Shown: piece after piece, positions 26,759 to 35,363 of the stretch | Layout of the letters: the number at the start of each line of letters is the position of its first letter | Position numbering within the stretch: the first letter of the stretch is position 1 | Origin: Thermosipho atlanticus DSM 15807 | Lineage (GTDB): Bacteria > Thermotogota > Thermotogae > Thermotogales > Fervidobacteriaceae | Length of the DNA stretch: 64,000 bases | Direction: 5' to 3' | NCBI RefSeq assembly: GCF_900129985.1 | Contig: NZ_FQXN01000001.1 | Location: 1-64,000, forward strand | Translations under genes and position numbers: made by a program | The notes under the pieces: model-generated | The model's database searches: none | Told to the model about the DNA's origin: nothing | Seen by the model: only the letters and a program-made list of their open reading frames with translations

Positions 26759-27067
26759 TCAGGTGATTAAATCAATTATGCTTTTCACAATATTTTCGTC
26801 TTTAATACCCAATACGGAAACATTCAACATACCAGTTGCTTTTGATAATTCATCTTTTTTTGAGAATTCAATGTAAGGAACTCGTGAAATTTCACATCTG
26901 ATTTTTACATCTCTTTTAACTCTTTCTCCAGCATCGGAAGCTATTATAATTACTTTATGTTTTTGTTTAAAATCTTTTATGTATTCTCTGATATTGTCTT
27001 TTCCGTAAACTAACTTTTTTGCTTTTGAAGCAAATCCTAATAGAGTTAAAACTTTTTTTTCTGTCAT
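26759..27067 (-). CDS. L7Ae/L30e-family RNA-binding protein (YlxQ-like)
   Basis: A 102-residue protein with the compact L7Ae fold: LLGFASKAKKLVYGKDN near the start, VIIIASDAGERV in the middle and VSVLGIKDENI at the end. Bacterial members such as YlxQ bind kink-turn RNA or ribosomes. ATG 27067 is chosen, since AGGAGGTG precedes it by 6 nt; an upstream GTG overlaps that site. It lies between folE2 and the GNAT gene. Confidence 0.85.
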   Translation of the reverse strand: MTEKKVLTLLGFASKAKKLVYGKDNIREYIKDFKQKHKVIIIASDAGERVKRDVKIRCEISRVPYIEFSKKDELSKATGMLNVSVLGIKDENIVKSIIDLIT

Positions 27068-27079
27068 TTTTAACACCTC

Positions 27080-27856
27080 CTACAGTGTTAACGAATCAAC
27101 ACAGGCGTATGCATTATGTGTGTGAATAGATTCGTAACTTTCTACTTCAACTTTAAACCATTTTATTCTTTTATCTTCCTTTAGTTTCAGCGCAACATCT
27201 CTCGCAACATCTTCAACGAATTTTGGATTTTCGTATGCGTTTTCAGTCACATGCTTTTCATCAGGTCTTTTTAAAAGCGTATATAAAGGACTACTTGCTG
27301 AATGCTCTGCTATTGCTATTAACTCTTCAAACCAGATTAATTCATATGTTTCAACTTCAATCAGTATTTTTGCTCTTTGGTTATGTGCATTGTACTTGCT
27401 AATTTCTTTTGAACAAGGGCATAAAGTTTGTACAGGTACTTCAACAACTAAATAAAAATTATACTTTTTATCATTATCATATGCTTTGAATCCACATTTA
27501 TATTCAAGAAAACTTTCTATTTTTGTTACAGGAGCTTCTTTTTTCAAAAAATATGGGAAAGAAATTTCTATCTTTGCACTCTGAGCATTTAAAGACTTTT
27601 TCAAATCATCCAAAATCTCTTTTATGGTTTTTGGTTCGATTTTAAAATGAAAATTATTCAAGATTTCTACAAATCTGCTCATATGAGTTCCTCTAAAATC
27701 TTTTGGTAGATCTACGAACATATTGATATCTGCAACTGTATGCTGAATTTTATTCTTTTTATCAAGAACAATTATTGGATATCTTAGATTTTTAATACCT
27801 ACATGTTTTAATGGGATATTTCTTAGGTCTTTTTCATTTTGCACATCCTTGAGCAT
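27080..27856 (-). CDS. folE2: GTP cyclohydrolase FolE2
   Basis: A 258-residue type IB GTP cyclohydrolase that makes dihydroneopterin triphosphate for folate or queuosine-type pathways. It shows the GTHMSRFVE metal/substrate segment, the catalytic cysteine region VQTLCPCSKEIS near residue 147, NQRAK and IAEHSASSPLYTLLKR. It is zinc-independent in the sense that FolE2 can use other metals. ATG after AAAGGATGG. It lies 18 nt after the glycosyltransferase gene. Type IA FolE is not seen in the window. Confidence 0.95.
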   Translation of the reverse strand: MLKDVQNEKDLRNIPLKHVGIKNLRYPIIVLDKKNKIQHTVADINMFVDLPKDFRGTHMSRFVEILNNFHFKIEPKTIKEILDDLKKSLNAQSAKIEISFPYFLKKEAPVTKIESFLEYKCGFKAYDNDKKYNFYLVVEVPVQTLCPCSKEISKYNAHNQRAKILIEVETYELIWFEELIAIAEHSASSPLYTLLKRPDEKHVTENAYENPKFVEDVARDVALKLKEDKRIKWFKVEVESYESIHTHNAYACVDSLTL

Positions 27857-27874
27857 GGTTCCATCCTTTCTGTT

Positions 27875-29254
27875 TTATATTTGTTTCAAAAAGAATTTCG
27901 GAAGCTCTATATTTTCAATTTTTCTGTTTTTGGAATGTAAGATTTTTTCCAGATATTTTTCCGCAGTGCTTTTCCAAGTGTAGTTAGATAAGACTCTTTT
28001 AATTCCAATTTCTTTGTAATAAATATAATTGTTAGCAATTTCAAGTATTTTTTTTGAAATATCTTCAATATCATCCGGGTCCACTAATTTGCCGTATACT
28101 CCATTGTCTAGAATTTCAACAGGTCCTCCAAATTTTGTGGCCAAAATCGGTAGGCCGCATGCCATTGCTTCAACGATCGCGAGTCCAAAAGGTTCATATT
28201 TTGAAGTTAGAGCAAAAATTGAGTGAAATTTCGAAGCGGCTTTATAGAGAGCTGCAAGTTCATGCTGACTTTGAATATTTAAGAAAATAATATTAGAAAG
28301 CAAATTTTTGTTTTTTGCAAGTGTAATTATTTTATTCAAAATTTTTGCTTCATCAGTGTTTTTTTGAGAGTATTTATAAACATCGTCTATTCCTCGAACG
28401 ACTATTATCAAATTAAATTTTTCTTGAAGTCTTTTGTTGCTAACATAACTTTTTACAACAGATATATGGTTTTTTTTCGGATCTATTCTGCTTGATAGGA
28501 TAATAAAACTTTTATTGAATTTACCTAAAATATTTTCATAATATTTAGATTGTTCATTTTCAACATTATTGAAAATACTTGTATTAACACCTGGTGGAAT
28601 GACAAAAAACTTTTTAATATTTTGAATGGAAATGTCTTTGTAAGCCGGATGCATATATTGAACTTCTTTTTCTTGTTTTGTACTTGTGACAATCAAAGAT
28701 GCATATTTTATAGCAGTCCTTTCTGCAGAAATCCTAATTGAAAACCGATATTTTTCTTCAAGGAATTTTTCATCAAAATTCGAAAATTTATCTTTTTTTT
28801 GTGCCCCAAGAGAATGAGCTGTAAATGAATAATTAATACCTGTTTTGTATAAAAACATTGTGCCAGAAATTCCTCCATCGCCATAGTGTGTGGTTACAAA
28901 GTCAGGAAACTTTTTTTCTTTGCTATAAAAATTGATAATTTGTTTTACATATTCGCCAAGATGGTCCCATAATTTTTCTTTGTTAAGGAATTTATTTCCT
29001 CCAAAAGGGACGCGAATTATTCTAAGATTTTCATAACCAGGATAATAATCAAAATTATCAGAAAACTCAGGCCATTTTTCATCAACAATTTTTCTGGTGA
29101 TTATATCAACTTTAATTCCCAGTTTTGAAATTTCTTTTGCAAGCTCTTTTACATAAATAAGTTGTCCGCCGAAATCTGGATGTTCAGTCAAATGACTATC
29201 ATTTTTGTCGAAATTTCCTTGGGGATTAAAGAAAGCTAATTTAGTTATTTTCAT
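27875..29254 (-). CDS. GT4 glycosyltransferase, sucrose-phosphate-synthase-like
   Basis: A 459-residue retaining GT-B enzyme. The N-terminal domain carries HPDFGGQLIYVKELAKE and FTAHSLG, and the C-terminal domain carries SSRIDPKKNH and the nucleotide-sugar motif EPFGLAIVEAMACGLP. The GGQxxY and TAHSLG segments are those of sucrose-phosphate synthases. The adjacent PfkB kinase gene (14-nt overlap) fits a sucrose or other sugar-phosphate pathway for solute or storage sugar. Related transferases with other acceptors share these motifs, so the substrate is not certain. ATG with AAAGGAG upstream. Confidence 0.8.
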   Translation of the reverse strand: MKITKLAFFNPQGNFDKNDSHLTEHPDFGGQLIYVKELAKEISKLGIKVDIITRKIVDEKWPEFSDNFDYYPGYENLRIIRVPFGGNKFLNKEKLWDHLGEYVKQIINFYSKEKKFPDFVTTHYGDGGISGTMFLYKTGINYSFTAHSLGAQKKDKFSNFDEKFLEEKYRFSIRISAERTAIKYASLIVTSTKQEKEVQYMHPAYKDISIQNIKKFFVIPPGVNTSIFNNVENEQSKYYENILGKFNKSFIILSSRIDPKKNHISVVKSYVSNKRLQEKFNLIIVVRGIDDVYKYSQKNTDEAKILNKIITLAKNKNLLSNIIFLNIQSQHELAALYKAASKFHSIFALTSKYEPFGLAIVEAMACGLPILATKFGGPVEILDNGVYGKLVDPDDIEDISKKILEIANNYIYYKEIGIKRVLSNYTWKSTAEKYLEKILHSKNRKIENIELPKFFLKQI

Positions 29255-30152
29255 TTTCTAACTCCTTTATATAGTTTTTTGCTTCTGTTAAGTTAGAAAT
29301 AGCTCCCACATTTTTTAAAACAATTGAAGAAAGGATACTTCCAAATTTAGCTGCTTTAAATATCGGCCAATTATTTAGAAGTCCAAAGTAAATACCGGCC
29401 CAGAAGGCATCACCTGCTCCAGTAGAATCAATAACTTTAGTTGCTTTTGAAGGAATGTGTTCAATTTTTGTTCCATCCGACACGAGGGCACCATCTTTTC
29501 CTAAAGTTAATATTACATATTTTATACCAAATTTGTGTAAGAGTTCTATGTAACTTTCTTTTGGAAGAGGGCCAAATATTTCTCTTGCATCATCTAAAGA
29601 AGGTTTAATGATGAAGGTGTTTTTAAGGATTTCAAAAATCTTATCGAGGTCAATTTTGTGAGAGCAAAAAATTTTTTGGCGACAATTTGGATCAAAACCA
29701 ATTTTTACTCCGCAATTTTTAGCTTGTTCTATTAACTTAATTGTTTTAGTAAAATTTTCTTCATGTGTAATTGTCCAACAACTTAAATGTAGAAATTTTG
29801 CATTATCAAAATTAATTTTTGGGATTTCGTAAAATTTGTCAGCACCTCTTATAATAAAAAAGTCGGGGGTGCCTTTTGATTTTGATACGAAAACTACGGT
29901 TGTGTTATGAAATTCATCAACTTGAATGTGGTCGGTGTTTATGTTATACTTTTTCAAATTCTCCATGATGAATTTTCCAAACGGGTCATTACCTATTCGA
30001 GAAATAATTGAGGATCTGATACCTAATTGTGATAAATTTATTGCTATGTTTAAAGGACTTCCACCCATTTTTTTTGTAAAGGATACTGTATCTTTTAAAT
30101 TTTCTTTTGAGATTAAATCTATTAAAATCTCACCCAAAAATATTATTTTCAT
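29241..30152 (-). CDS. PfkB-family sugar kinase (fructokinase-like)
   Basis: A 303-residue ribokinase-superfamily kinase: N-terminal LGEILIDLIS and KKMGGSPLNIAINLSQLG (sugar binding), and the C-terminal catalytic DSTGAGDAFWAG, whose aspartate is the base. Linkage to a sucrose-phosphate-synthase-like gene suggests fructose as substrate. ATG 30152 is chosen, because GGGGTG lies 6 nt upstream and the longer GTG reading overlaps that site. First gene of a long minus-strand operon diverging from dnaN. Confidence 0.87.
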   Translation of the reverse strand: MKIIFLGEILIDLISKENLKDTVSFTKKMGGSPLNIAINLSQLGIRSSIISRIGNDPFGKFIMENLKKYNINTDHIQVDEFHNTTVVFVSKSKGTPDFFIIRGADKFYEIPKINFDNAKFLHLSCWTITHEENFTKTIKLIEQAKNCGVKIGFDPNCRQKIFCSHKIDLDKIFEILKNTFIIKPSLDDAREIFGPLPKESYIELLHKFGIKYVILTLGKDGALVSDGTKIEHIPSKATKVIDSTGAGDAFWAGIYFGLLNNWPIFKAAKFGSILSSIVLKNVGAISNLTEAKNYIKELENENN

Positions 30153-30170
30153 TATTTTCACCCCATTTAT

Positions 30171-30197
30171 ATTTTACCTTATTTTGTAAAAAATCAA
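30171..30197 (-). promoter_or_regulatory. Probable promoter of the pfkB-to-rsmD operon
   Basis: On the minus strand TTGATT (30197-30192) and TAAAAT (30176-30171) are separated by 15 bp, slightly short, and lie just upstream of the kinase start. The dnaN promoter must share this 100-bp gap; TTGTAA at 30184 and TAAAAT at 30209 are weak candidates with a 19-bp spacer. Confidence 0.4.
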
Positions 30198-30252
30198 AAA
30201 GATTATGTTAAAATAAAAAATGAAAGTAAAATGTGATAAAAGGAGGGGAATT

Positions 30253-31356
30253 ATGCTTAAATTTGCAATTAACAAGCAAGAATTTGCTAAAAAGATTTCT
30301 GTTGCTGCACAAGCGGTAGGTTCAAGAACAGTGGACCCAATTCTTCAATGTTTACTTTTTAAACCTGAAAATGGTGCTATAAATATTTATTCGACAGATA
30401 TGCAAACTTTTGTGGTAGCGAAGCTTCCCGTTAGCGAATTTGATGGTAATGATTTTTTTGCTGTGGATGCCAAGCTTTTAGAAGAAATTGTAAAAAATAT
30501 TGATGAAGATGAAGTGATTTTCGAATATAATTTTGGAAAACTTAACATACGGAGTGGGAAAACTTCATTTAATATTACCACTTATTCAAATCCAGAAAAG
30601 TTTCCTCCTTTAGAATTTGAAAAAGCTGGTATAAGTTTTGAGATTGAAACTTCAATTTTGTCAGAAATGATAGATAAAGTTATCTTTTGTGCTTCAACAG
30701 AGAGTGCAATGAGAGCTTTAAATGGAGTGTATTGGGAAATTAAGAATAAATATTTGAGACTTGTGGCTAGTGATGGTTATAGATTGGCTTTAGTAGAACA
30801 GATGTTAAATGTTGAAGCTGAAATTGATTTTATAATCTCACTAAAGAGTATGAAAGAATTACAAAATATGCTATCAGGAACTGATGAACCAGTGATTAAA
30901 GTTACTTGCGATCACAAAAAAATGTCGGTTACAGCTGGAGATGTTACTGTAATTACTAGAGTTGTAGAAGAAGTTTTCCCGGATTACAGACGAGTTTTAC
31001 CCAAAGCTTTTAAAACAAGAATTTCATTTAATAAGGATGAATTTTTAGAAGCACTGAAAAGAAATATGATAATTGCTAAAAGAGGTAACGACAAAGTAAA
31101 GTTAGAAATAGGAGAAAATGTTATGGTTTTAACTAGTCAAAGTCCAGAATACGGAGAAGTTAGAGAAGAATTAAATATAGAAAAAGAAGGAGAAGATTTA
31201 ATAATTAACTTTAATCCTAGATTCTTAAATGAGGCTGTAAAAAACATAGATGAAGAAGAAATTGTTTTTAATTTTGTAGATGAATTAAGCCCTATGCAAG
31301 TAAATTCAAAAGATATGGAGGGCTATTTATATATTGTTCTTCCTGTTAGAGCATAA
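30253..31356 (+). CDS. dnaN: DNA polymerase III beta subunit (sliding clamp)
   Basis: A 367-residue clamp with three similar domains. Recognisable stretches are STDMQTFVV, SGKTSFNITTY, the second-domain ASDGYRLALVE and the C-terminal YLYIVLPVRA. A ring dimer tethers polymerase to DNA. ATG 30253 sits 7 nt after AGGAGGGG; the upstream in-frame ATG lacks such a site. No dnaA is adjacent, so this is not the classical dnaA-dnaN origin arrangement. Its stop codon overlaps a following small frame as TAATG. Confidence 0.96.
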   Translation: MLKFAINKQEFAKKISVAAQAVGSRTVDPILQCLLFKPENGAINIYSTDMQTFVVAKLPVSEFDGNDFFAVDAKLLEEIVKNIDEDEVIFEYNFGKLNIRSGKTSFNITTYSNPEKFPPLEFEKAGISFEIETSILSEMIDKVIFCASTESAMRALNGVYWEIKNKYLRLVASDGYRLALVEQMLNVEAEIDFIISLKSMKELQNMLSGTDEPVIKVTCDHKKMSVTAGDVTVITRVVEEVFPDYRRVLPKAFKTRISFNKDEFLEALKRNMIIAKRGNDKVKLEIGENVMVLTSQSPEYGEVREELNIEKEGEDLIINFNPRFLNEAVKNIDEEEIVFNFVDELSPMQVNSKDMEGYLYIVLPVRA

Positions 31357-31582
31357 TGTATGAAAATAAAAAAGGGCTTTCAAAGGAAAATCAAGGTTGC
31401 AAAAATTGTATAGTTGAGTCAGATTTGTTTTTAAAAAGATATGGGATGAATCTTTCTGAAGTTAAGGTTACAAGATAAGTTATATAGACAATGATATTGA
31501 CTATTTATTAGTAGTTTCTGTAAATCTAATCATGAAAATAGATGATGACCAAACAATTTATATGGAGGTACCCAAAGCTTGA
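31356..31582 (+). pseudogene. Frameshifted small gene between dnaN and an ABC ATPase
   Basis: An ATG at 31356 overlaps the dnaN stop (TAATG) and runs 40 codons to TAA 31476, including a CKNC pair. In the -1 frame, coding resumes from about 31466-31475 (SYIDNDIDYLLVVSVN…) and ends in TGA 31580-31582, overlapping the TTG of the next gene. Both outer junctions look like intact coupled genes, so a roughly 75-residue gene with one base lost, or a frameshift-expressed gene, fits best. I do not recognise the protein. Confidence 0.45.
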
Positions 31583-32385
31583 TCGAAGTAAAAAATTTAG
31601 GGAAGAAATTTAAAAATTTTTGGGCTTTAAAAAATCTAAATTTTAAATTGGAAGATGGTGAAGTTTTAGGAGTTGTAGGAAAAAATGGATGTGGCAAAAC
31701 GACATTATTAAAATTAATTGCAGGAATATTAAAACCAAGTTCTGGTAAGGTAATAACTAACTTAAAGGTAATATCTTATATTCCCGAAAAACCAATTTTA
31801 ATTCCCGAATTGTCTTTGGAAGATAATCTAAAGTATTTTGCAAGCCTTAGAAAAATTTCTAAAGAAAGAATATACGAAGAAATTAAGTATTTCGAGTTGC
31901 AAGTTCATATGAAAAAGAAAACACAGGAACTTTCGAAAGGATTACAACAAAGATTATCAATGATAATAGCTTTATTACCTGATCCTGATATTATCTTAAT
32001 GGACGAACCCACGAGTGGTTTGGATGCGGAATCAAAGAAACTAATTGTTAATAGAATAAGAAAATTAAGAGAATCGAATAAGACTGTTTTGTATGTAACA
32101 CACGATGATGAGGAAATAGAAAAAGTGTGTAATAAAGTATTAATTTTAGATGAAGGCGAATTAATGTTTTTTGGTTCGGTGGAGGACTTTTGGAAAAAAT
32201 ATGAGAGATATATTTATGTGATTTTGGAAGGTAACAATGAACCGCTGCTTGTAAAAATAGAGGAATTAAAAAATTTGAGGAATGTAATGCATGTGAGAAG
32301 TGTAGGAATAAGAGAGTTCCTTTCTGGAGGTGTAAATCTTGAAATTAATGGGAAAGCTAATTTTATTAAGACCCATGGAGATTGA
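31579..32385 (+). CDS. ABC transporter ATP-binding protein (orphan)
   Basis: A 268-residue ABC ATPase: Walker A VGKNGCGKTT near 36-45, signature ELSKGLQQRLSMIIALL, Walker B IILMDEPTSGLDAES, switch THDDEE. The SKGLQQR form of the signature is usual in ABC-2-type exporters. No permease gene is adjacent, so its partner is elsewhere or lost. TTG start after GGAGG at 31564-31568. The last 47 nt overlap the next gene. Confidence 0.88.
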   Translation: MIEVKNLGKKFKNFWALKNLNFKLEDGEVLGVVGKNGCGKTTLLKLIAGILKPSSGKVITNLKVISYIPEKPILIPELSLEDNLKYFASLRKISKERIYEEIKYFELQVHMKKKTQELSKGLQQRLSMIIALLPDPDIILMDEPTSGLDAESKKLIVNRIRKLRESNKTVLYVTHDDEEIEKVCNKVLILDEGELMFFGSVEDFWKKYERYIYVILEGNNEPLLVKIEELKNLRNVMHVRSVGIREFLSGGVNLEINGKANFIKTHGD

Positions 32386-32881
32386 GGATGCCGAAAAATT
32401 TGTGGAATTAATTAATGATGAAGAACTGAGACAATATTTATCTTTGGTTTTGCCAATTAATAAATACGCAGAAGAAAATTGGATAAAGAATAATACAAAC
32501 AAACTTGATGTTGTTAATTTCTCTATAGAGACATTAGATGGAGTATTAATAGGTGGAACTGGATTGAAAGACATTGATTGGATAAATAGATCTGCAGAGT
32601 TTGGTATTGGAATATTTGATAAAAGGTATTGGAATAAAGGTATGGGTACTGAAGCAACAAGATTAATGTTGAAATATTCGTTTGAATATTTAAATTTAAA
32701 TAGAATATATTTGCGAGCCTATGAATTTAATAAAAGAGCAATAAGAGTTTATGAAAAATGTGGTTTTCTTATAGAGGGTAAAGAAAGACAAGCACGTTAT
32801 ATAAAAGGAAAATATTGGGATGTAATTAGAATGTCTATATTGGCGGATGATTATTGGAGAAATTTTGAATCGCAAGTTTAA
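32339..32881 (+). CDS. RimJ/RimL-type GNAT acetyltransferase
   Basis: A 180-residue GNAT enzyme with LRPMEIEDAEKFVELIND at the N-terminus, GGTGLKDIDWINRSAEFGI in the centre, the acetyl-CoA site region RYWNKGMGTEATRLML and IRVYEKCGFLIEGKERQ. This family acetylates ribosomal proteins, aminoglycosides or polyamines; the target here is unknown. TTG 32339 is supported by GGAGGTG six bases upstream; ATG 32348 is an alternative. It overlaps the ABC gene by 47 nt, unusually long for this window. A terminator follows. Confidence 0.85.
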   Translation: MKLMGKLILLRPMEIEDAEKFVELINDEELRQYLSLVLPINKYAEENWIKNNTNKLDVVNFSIETLDGVLIGGTGLKDIDWINRSAEFGIGIFDKRYWNKGMGTEATRLMLKYSFEYLNLNRIYLRAYEFNKRAIRVYEKCGFLIEGKERQARYIKGKYWDVIRMSILADDYWRNFESQV

Positions 32882-32909
32882 AATTGATTATGGGTTTTAC
32901 AGGATGATG

Positions 32910-32930
32910 GCCGCTTAGGCGGCTTTTTTT
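32910..32930 (+). terminator. Intrinsic terminator after the GNAT gene
   Basis: GCCGC (32910-32914), loop TTAG, GCGGC (32919-32923), then seven Ts. A TATAAT at 32935-32940 just after it may be the -10 element for the next gene, with no good -35. Confidence 0.82.
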
Positions 32931-32968
32931 ATGTTATAATTTATATAGTAGAGATAGGTGGTGTTAAT

Positions 32969-33955
32969 ATGAAAAAGATGGCTACTTTTTTCGAAGAAAA
33001 AGGCGAAGGAGTAATATGTAATTTATGTCCTCATAAATGTTTCTTGAAAGATGGGGACCTGGGTATATGTGGCGTGCGTTTTAATGAGAAAGGAATTTTA
33101 TACACTAAAAATTATGGTGATATTTCTTCCATTGCTATGGACCCAATCGAAAAAAAACCATTGTATCATTTCGATCCTGGTGCTAAAATTCTTTCAGTTG
33201 GCACTTGGGGTTGTAATTTTAAATGTAAGTTTTGTCAAAATTGGGAAATTTCACAAGAAAAACCTGCAGTCAAATTGGTTACTCCTGATCAATTGGTTGA
33301 GATAGCAATCTCTAGAGGTTCAAAAGGAATTGCGTATACTTATAGTGAGCCTGTAGTTTGGTATGAGTTTGTTTTAGATACAGCAAGAATTGCACACAAA
33401 AAAGGCTTATATAATGTTCTAGTAACTAATGGTTATATAGAAAAGGAACCTTTAAAATTGTTATTACAAAATATTGACGCAATGAATATAGATTTAAAAG
33501 GATTTAATAGTGAATTTTACAAAAAAGAGTGCTTAGGAGATTACAAACCAGTTATGGATGTCATTGAACTTGCATATAAGCTGGGGGTCCATATAGAAGT
33601 AACTACTTTAATTATTCCTGGAAAAAATGACAAAGAAGAAGAACTTATTGAAGAATTTAAGGCATTGTCAAAAATAAGTAAGGATATTCCTTTACATTTA
33701 TCAAGATATTTTCCCGCTTATAAGTATGAGATTTTTCCTACTTCAATTGAAGAGTTAAAGAAACTGTACTTCTTAGCTAAGGAATTTTTGAATTTCGTGT
33801 ATATAGGAAATATTTTTGAGTCTGAATATGAAACGACACGATGTCCTGAATGTCATACTCCGGTGATAGTTAGAGAAGGGTATGATATAAAAACTTTCAA
33901 TTTGACTAAGGAGGGTAAATGTAAAATATGCGGAAAAGAAATCGTCAAGATTTAA
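32969..33955 (+). CDS. AmmeMemoRadiSam-type radical SAM enzyme
   Basis: A 328-residue radical-SAM protein. The iron-sulfur motif C-x3-C-x2-C appears as GCNFKCKFCQNW near residue 80. A cysteine pair region CNLCPHKC lies at the N-terminus and a zinc-ribbon-like CPECHTP…CKICGKE at the C-terminus. This layout and DPIEKKPLYHF match the radical-SAM member of the AmmeMemoRadiSam system, once annotated as a pyruvate formate-lyase activator. The partner AMMECR1 and Memo-like proteins are not in the window. It overlaps apbE by 28 nt. Confidence 0.88.
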   Translation: MKKMATFFEEKGEGVICNLCPHKCFLKDGDLGICGVRFNEKGILYTKNYGDISSIAMDPIEKKPLYHFDPGAKILSVGTWGCNFKCKFCQNWEISQEKPAVKLVTPDQLVEIAISRGSKGIAYTYSEPVVWYEFVLDTARIAHKKGLYNVLVTNGYIEKEPLKLLLQNIDAMNIDLKGFNSEFYKKECLGDYKPVMDVIELAYKLGVHIEVTTLIIPGKNDKEEELIEEFKALSKISKDIPLHLSRYFPAYKYEIFPTSIEELKKLYFLAKEFLNFVYIGNIFESEYETTRCPECHTPVIVREGYDIKTFNLTKEGKCKICGKEIVKI

Positions 33956-34992
33956 ATAAATTTAGTAGAATTTCCCTTTTTTCGTTATTGATTTTATTAG
34001 GTATTGTTGTGATTGTGATTTTTGTTGCTGTGTTTTTTAGAAATCCCAAGATGTATAGTGACTTTGAGACATTTTCTTTGGGAACTTATGTTCACTTAAA
34101 AATATCTACTAAATTAAATCCTGATATAATAGCTAGGGAAATATTTGCTGAATTGGACAGAATTACAAATAAGTTTGACCCATATAAAGAAGGCTCTGTA
34201 ATTCACAAATTAAATCATAGTAAGGATTGGGTTGAAGTTGATGACGAGACATTTGCTTTAATCGAATTAGCATTAAGATACGCAAAAATAACTGATGGAG
34301 CATTTGATCCAAGCTTGGGAAGATTAATTGATTTGTGGGGATTTTCGAAATATACTGAGAAAGTATCTGAGAATGTAGAAAGAGAAGTACCATCTGAATT
34401 AGATATAAATGAGGCGTTAAAAAATAGTGGATTTAAAAAGATTCAAATTGATTATAACAAGAAAGCAATTAAAACAAATGGTGTTTGGATTGATCTAGGT
34501 GGGCTTGCAAAAGGGTATGCACTGGAAAGAGCCTATCAAATTGCAAAGTCTGCTGATCAGGAATGTACAGGATTTATAGAAGCTGGTGGTGACATTAGAA
34601 TTTTGGGACCTAAGTTTGGAAAAGATTATTGGATAATTGGTATTAGAAATCCTCGGGGAACAGATAGTATAGATTATATTTATTTAAGAAGTGGAGCAGT
34701 TGCTACAAGTGGCGATTATGAAAGATATTTCATTAAAGATGGTATAAGGTATCACCATTTAATTAATCCTAAAACGGGATATCCTGCAGATGGTGCAATT
34801 AGTGCAACAGTAATTTCTGATGATGCAATAAGTGCAGATGCTTATTCAACAGCTGCTTTTGTTTTAGGTGTTCAAAATTGGTTATTTGTTAGGACAGTGT
34901 TTCCAAAAAATAATGCAGAAGTGTTTTTAGTTGCTCCTGATCAACAAATATTCAAAACAGATGGTTTTTCATTTTATGAACAAATTTATTAA
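33928..34992 (+). CDS. apbE: FAD:protein FMN transferase (ApbE family)
   Basis: A 354-residue protein with a single N-terminal membrane helix (about 16-38, [20 protein letters not shown]) and an exported ApbE domain. Motifs are [44 protein letters not shown] and [11 protein letters not shown] with the metal-binding aspartates. ApbE attaches FMN to threonine in electron-transport proteins such as Rnf or Nqr subunits, outside the membrane. It overlaps the preceding radical-SAM gene by 28 nt. Confidence 0.93.
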   Translation: MRKRNRQDLNKFSRISLFSLLILLGIVVIVIFVAVFFRNPKMYSDFETFSLGTYVHLKISTKLNPDIIAREIFAELDRITNKFDPYKEGSVIHKLNHSKDWVEVDDETFALIELALRYAKITDGAFDPSLGRLIDLWGFSKYTEKVSENVEREVPSELDINEALKNSGFKKIQIDYNKKAIKTNGVWIDLGGLAKGYALERAYQIAKSADQECTGFIEAGGDIRILGPKFGKDYWIIGIRNPRGTDSIDYIYLRSGAVATSGDYERYFIKDGIRYHHLINPKTGYPADGAISATVISDDAISADAYSTAAFVLGVQNWLFVRTVFPKNNAEVFLVAPDQQIFKTDGFSFYEQIY

Positions 34993-35006
34993 GTAGGAGG
35001 TATATT

Positions 35007-35354
35007 ATGAAAAAATTAAAAAGTTTTGGTGGTAAAAGTCTTGGCGGAAAAACAAAGCAATTGGAACAACTCCAAAAGCTTCAGGAGGAAGTTCAAAAGA
35101 AAATACAAGAAGTAGAAGCTAACTTTTCCAATGTTGAAGTTGAGGTTAGTGTAGGTGGAGGAGCAGTAAGAATTGTTGGAAGTGCTGATAGAAAAGTAAA
35201 GGATATAGAAATTGATGAAGATTTGTTTGAAGATAAGGAAATGTTAAAAGATCTACTAATTGCTGGATTTGATGAGTTAATGGAGAAAATTGAACAAAAA
35301 AGAGAAGAGGAACTTTCAAAAGTTACACAAGAAATGTTACCATTTGGAATTTGA
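35007..35354 (+). CDS. YbaB/EbfC-family nucleoid-associated protein
   Basis: A 115-residue protein with an N-terminal helix rich in Q, K and E ([20 protein letters not shown]), then the family core [16 protein letters not shown] and a closing helix. YbaB dimers bind DNA with tweezer-like helices. Often found beside dnaX-recR, but here it sits between apbE and a rhomboid protease. ATG after AGGAGG. Confidence 0.9.
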   Translation: MKKLKSFGGKSLGGKTKQLEQLQKLQEEVQKKIQEVEANFSNVEVEVSVGGGAVRIVGSADRKVKDIEIDEDLFEDKEMLKDLLIAGFDELMEKIEQKREEELSKVTQEMLPFGI

Positions 35355-35363
35355 GGAGATAGG

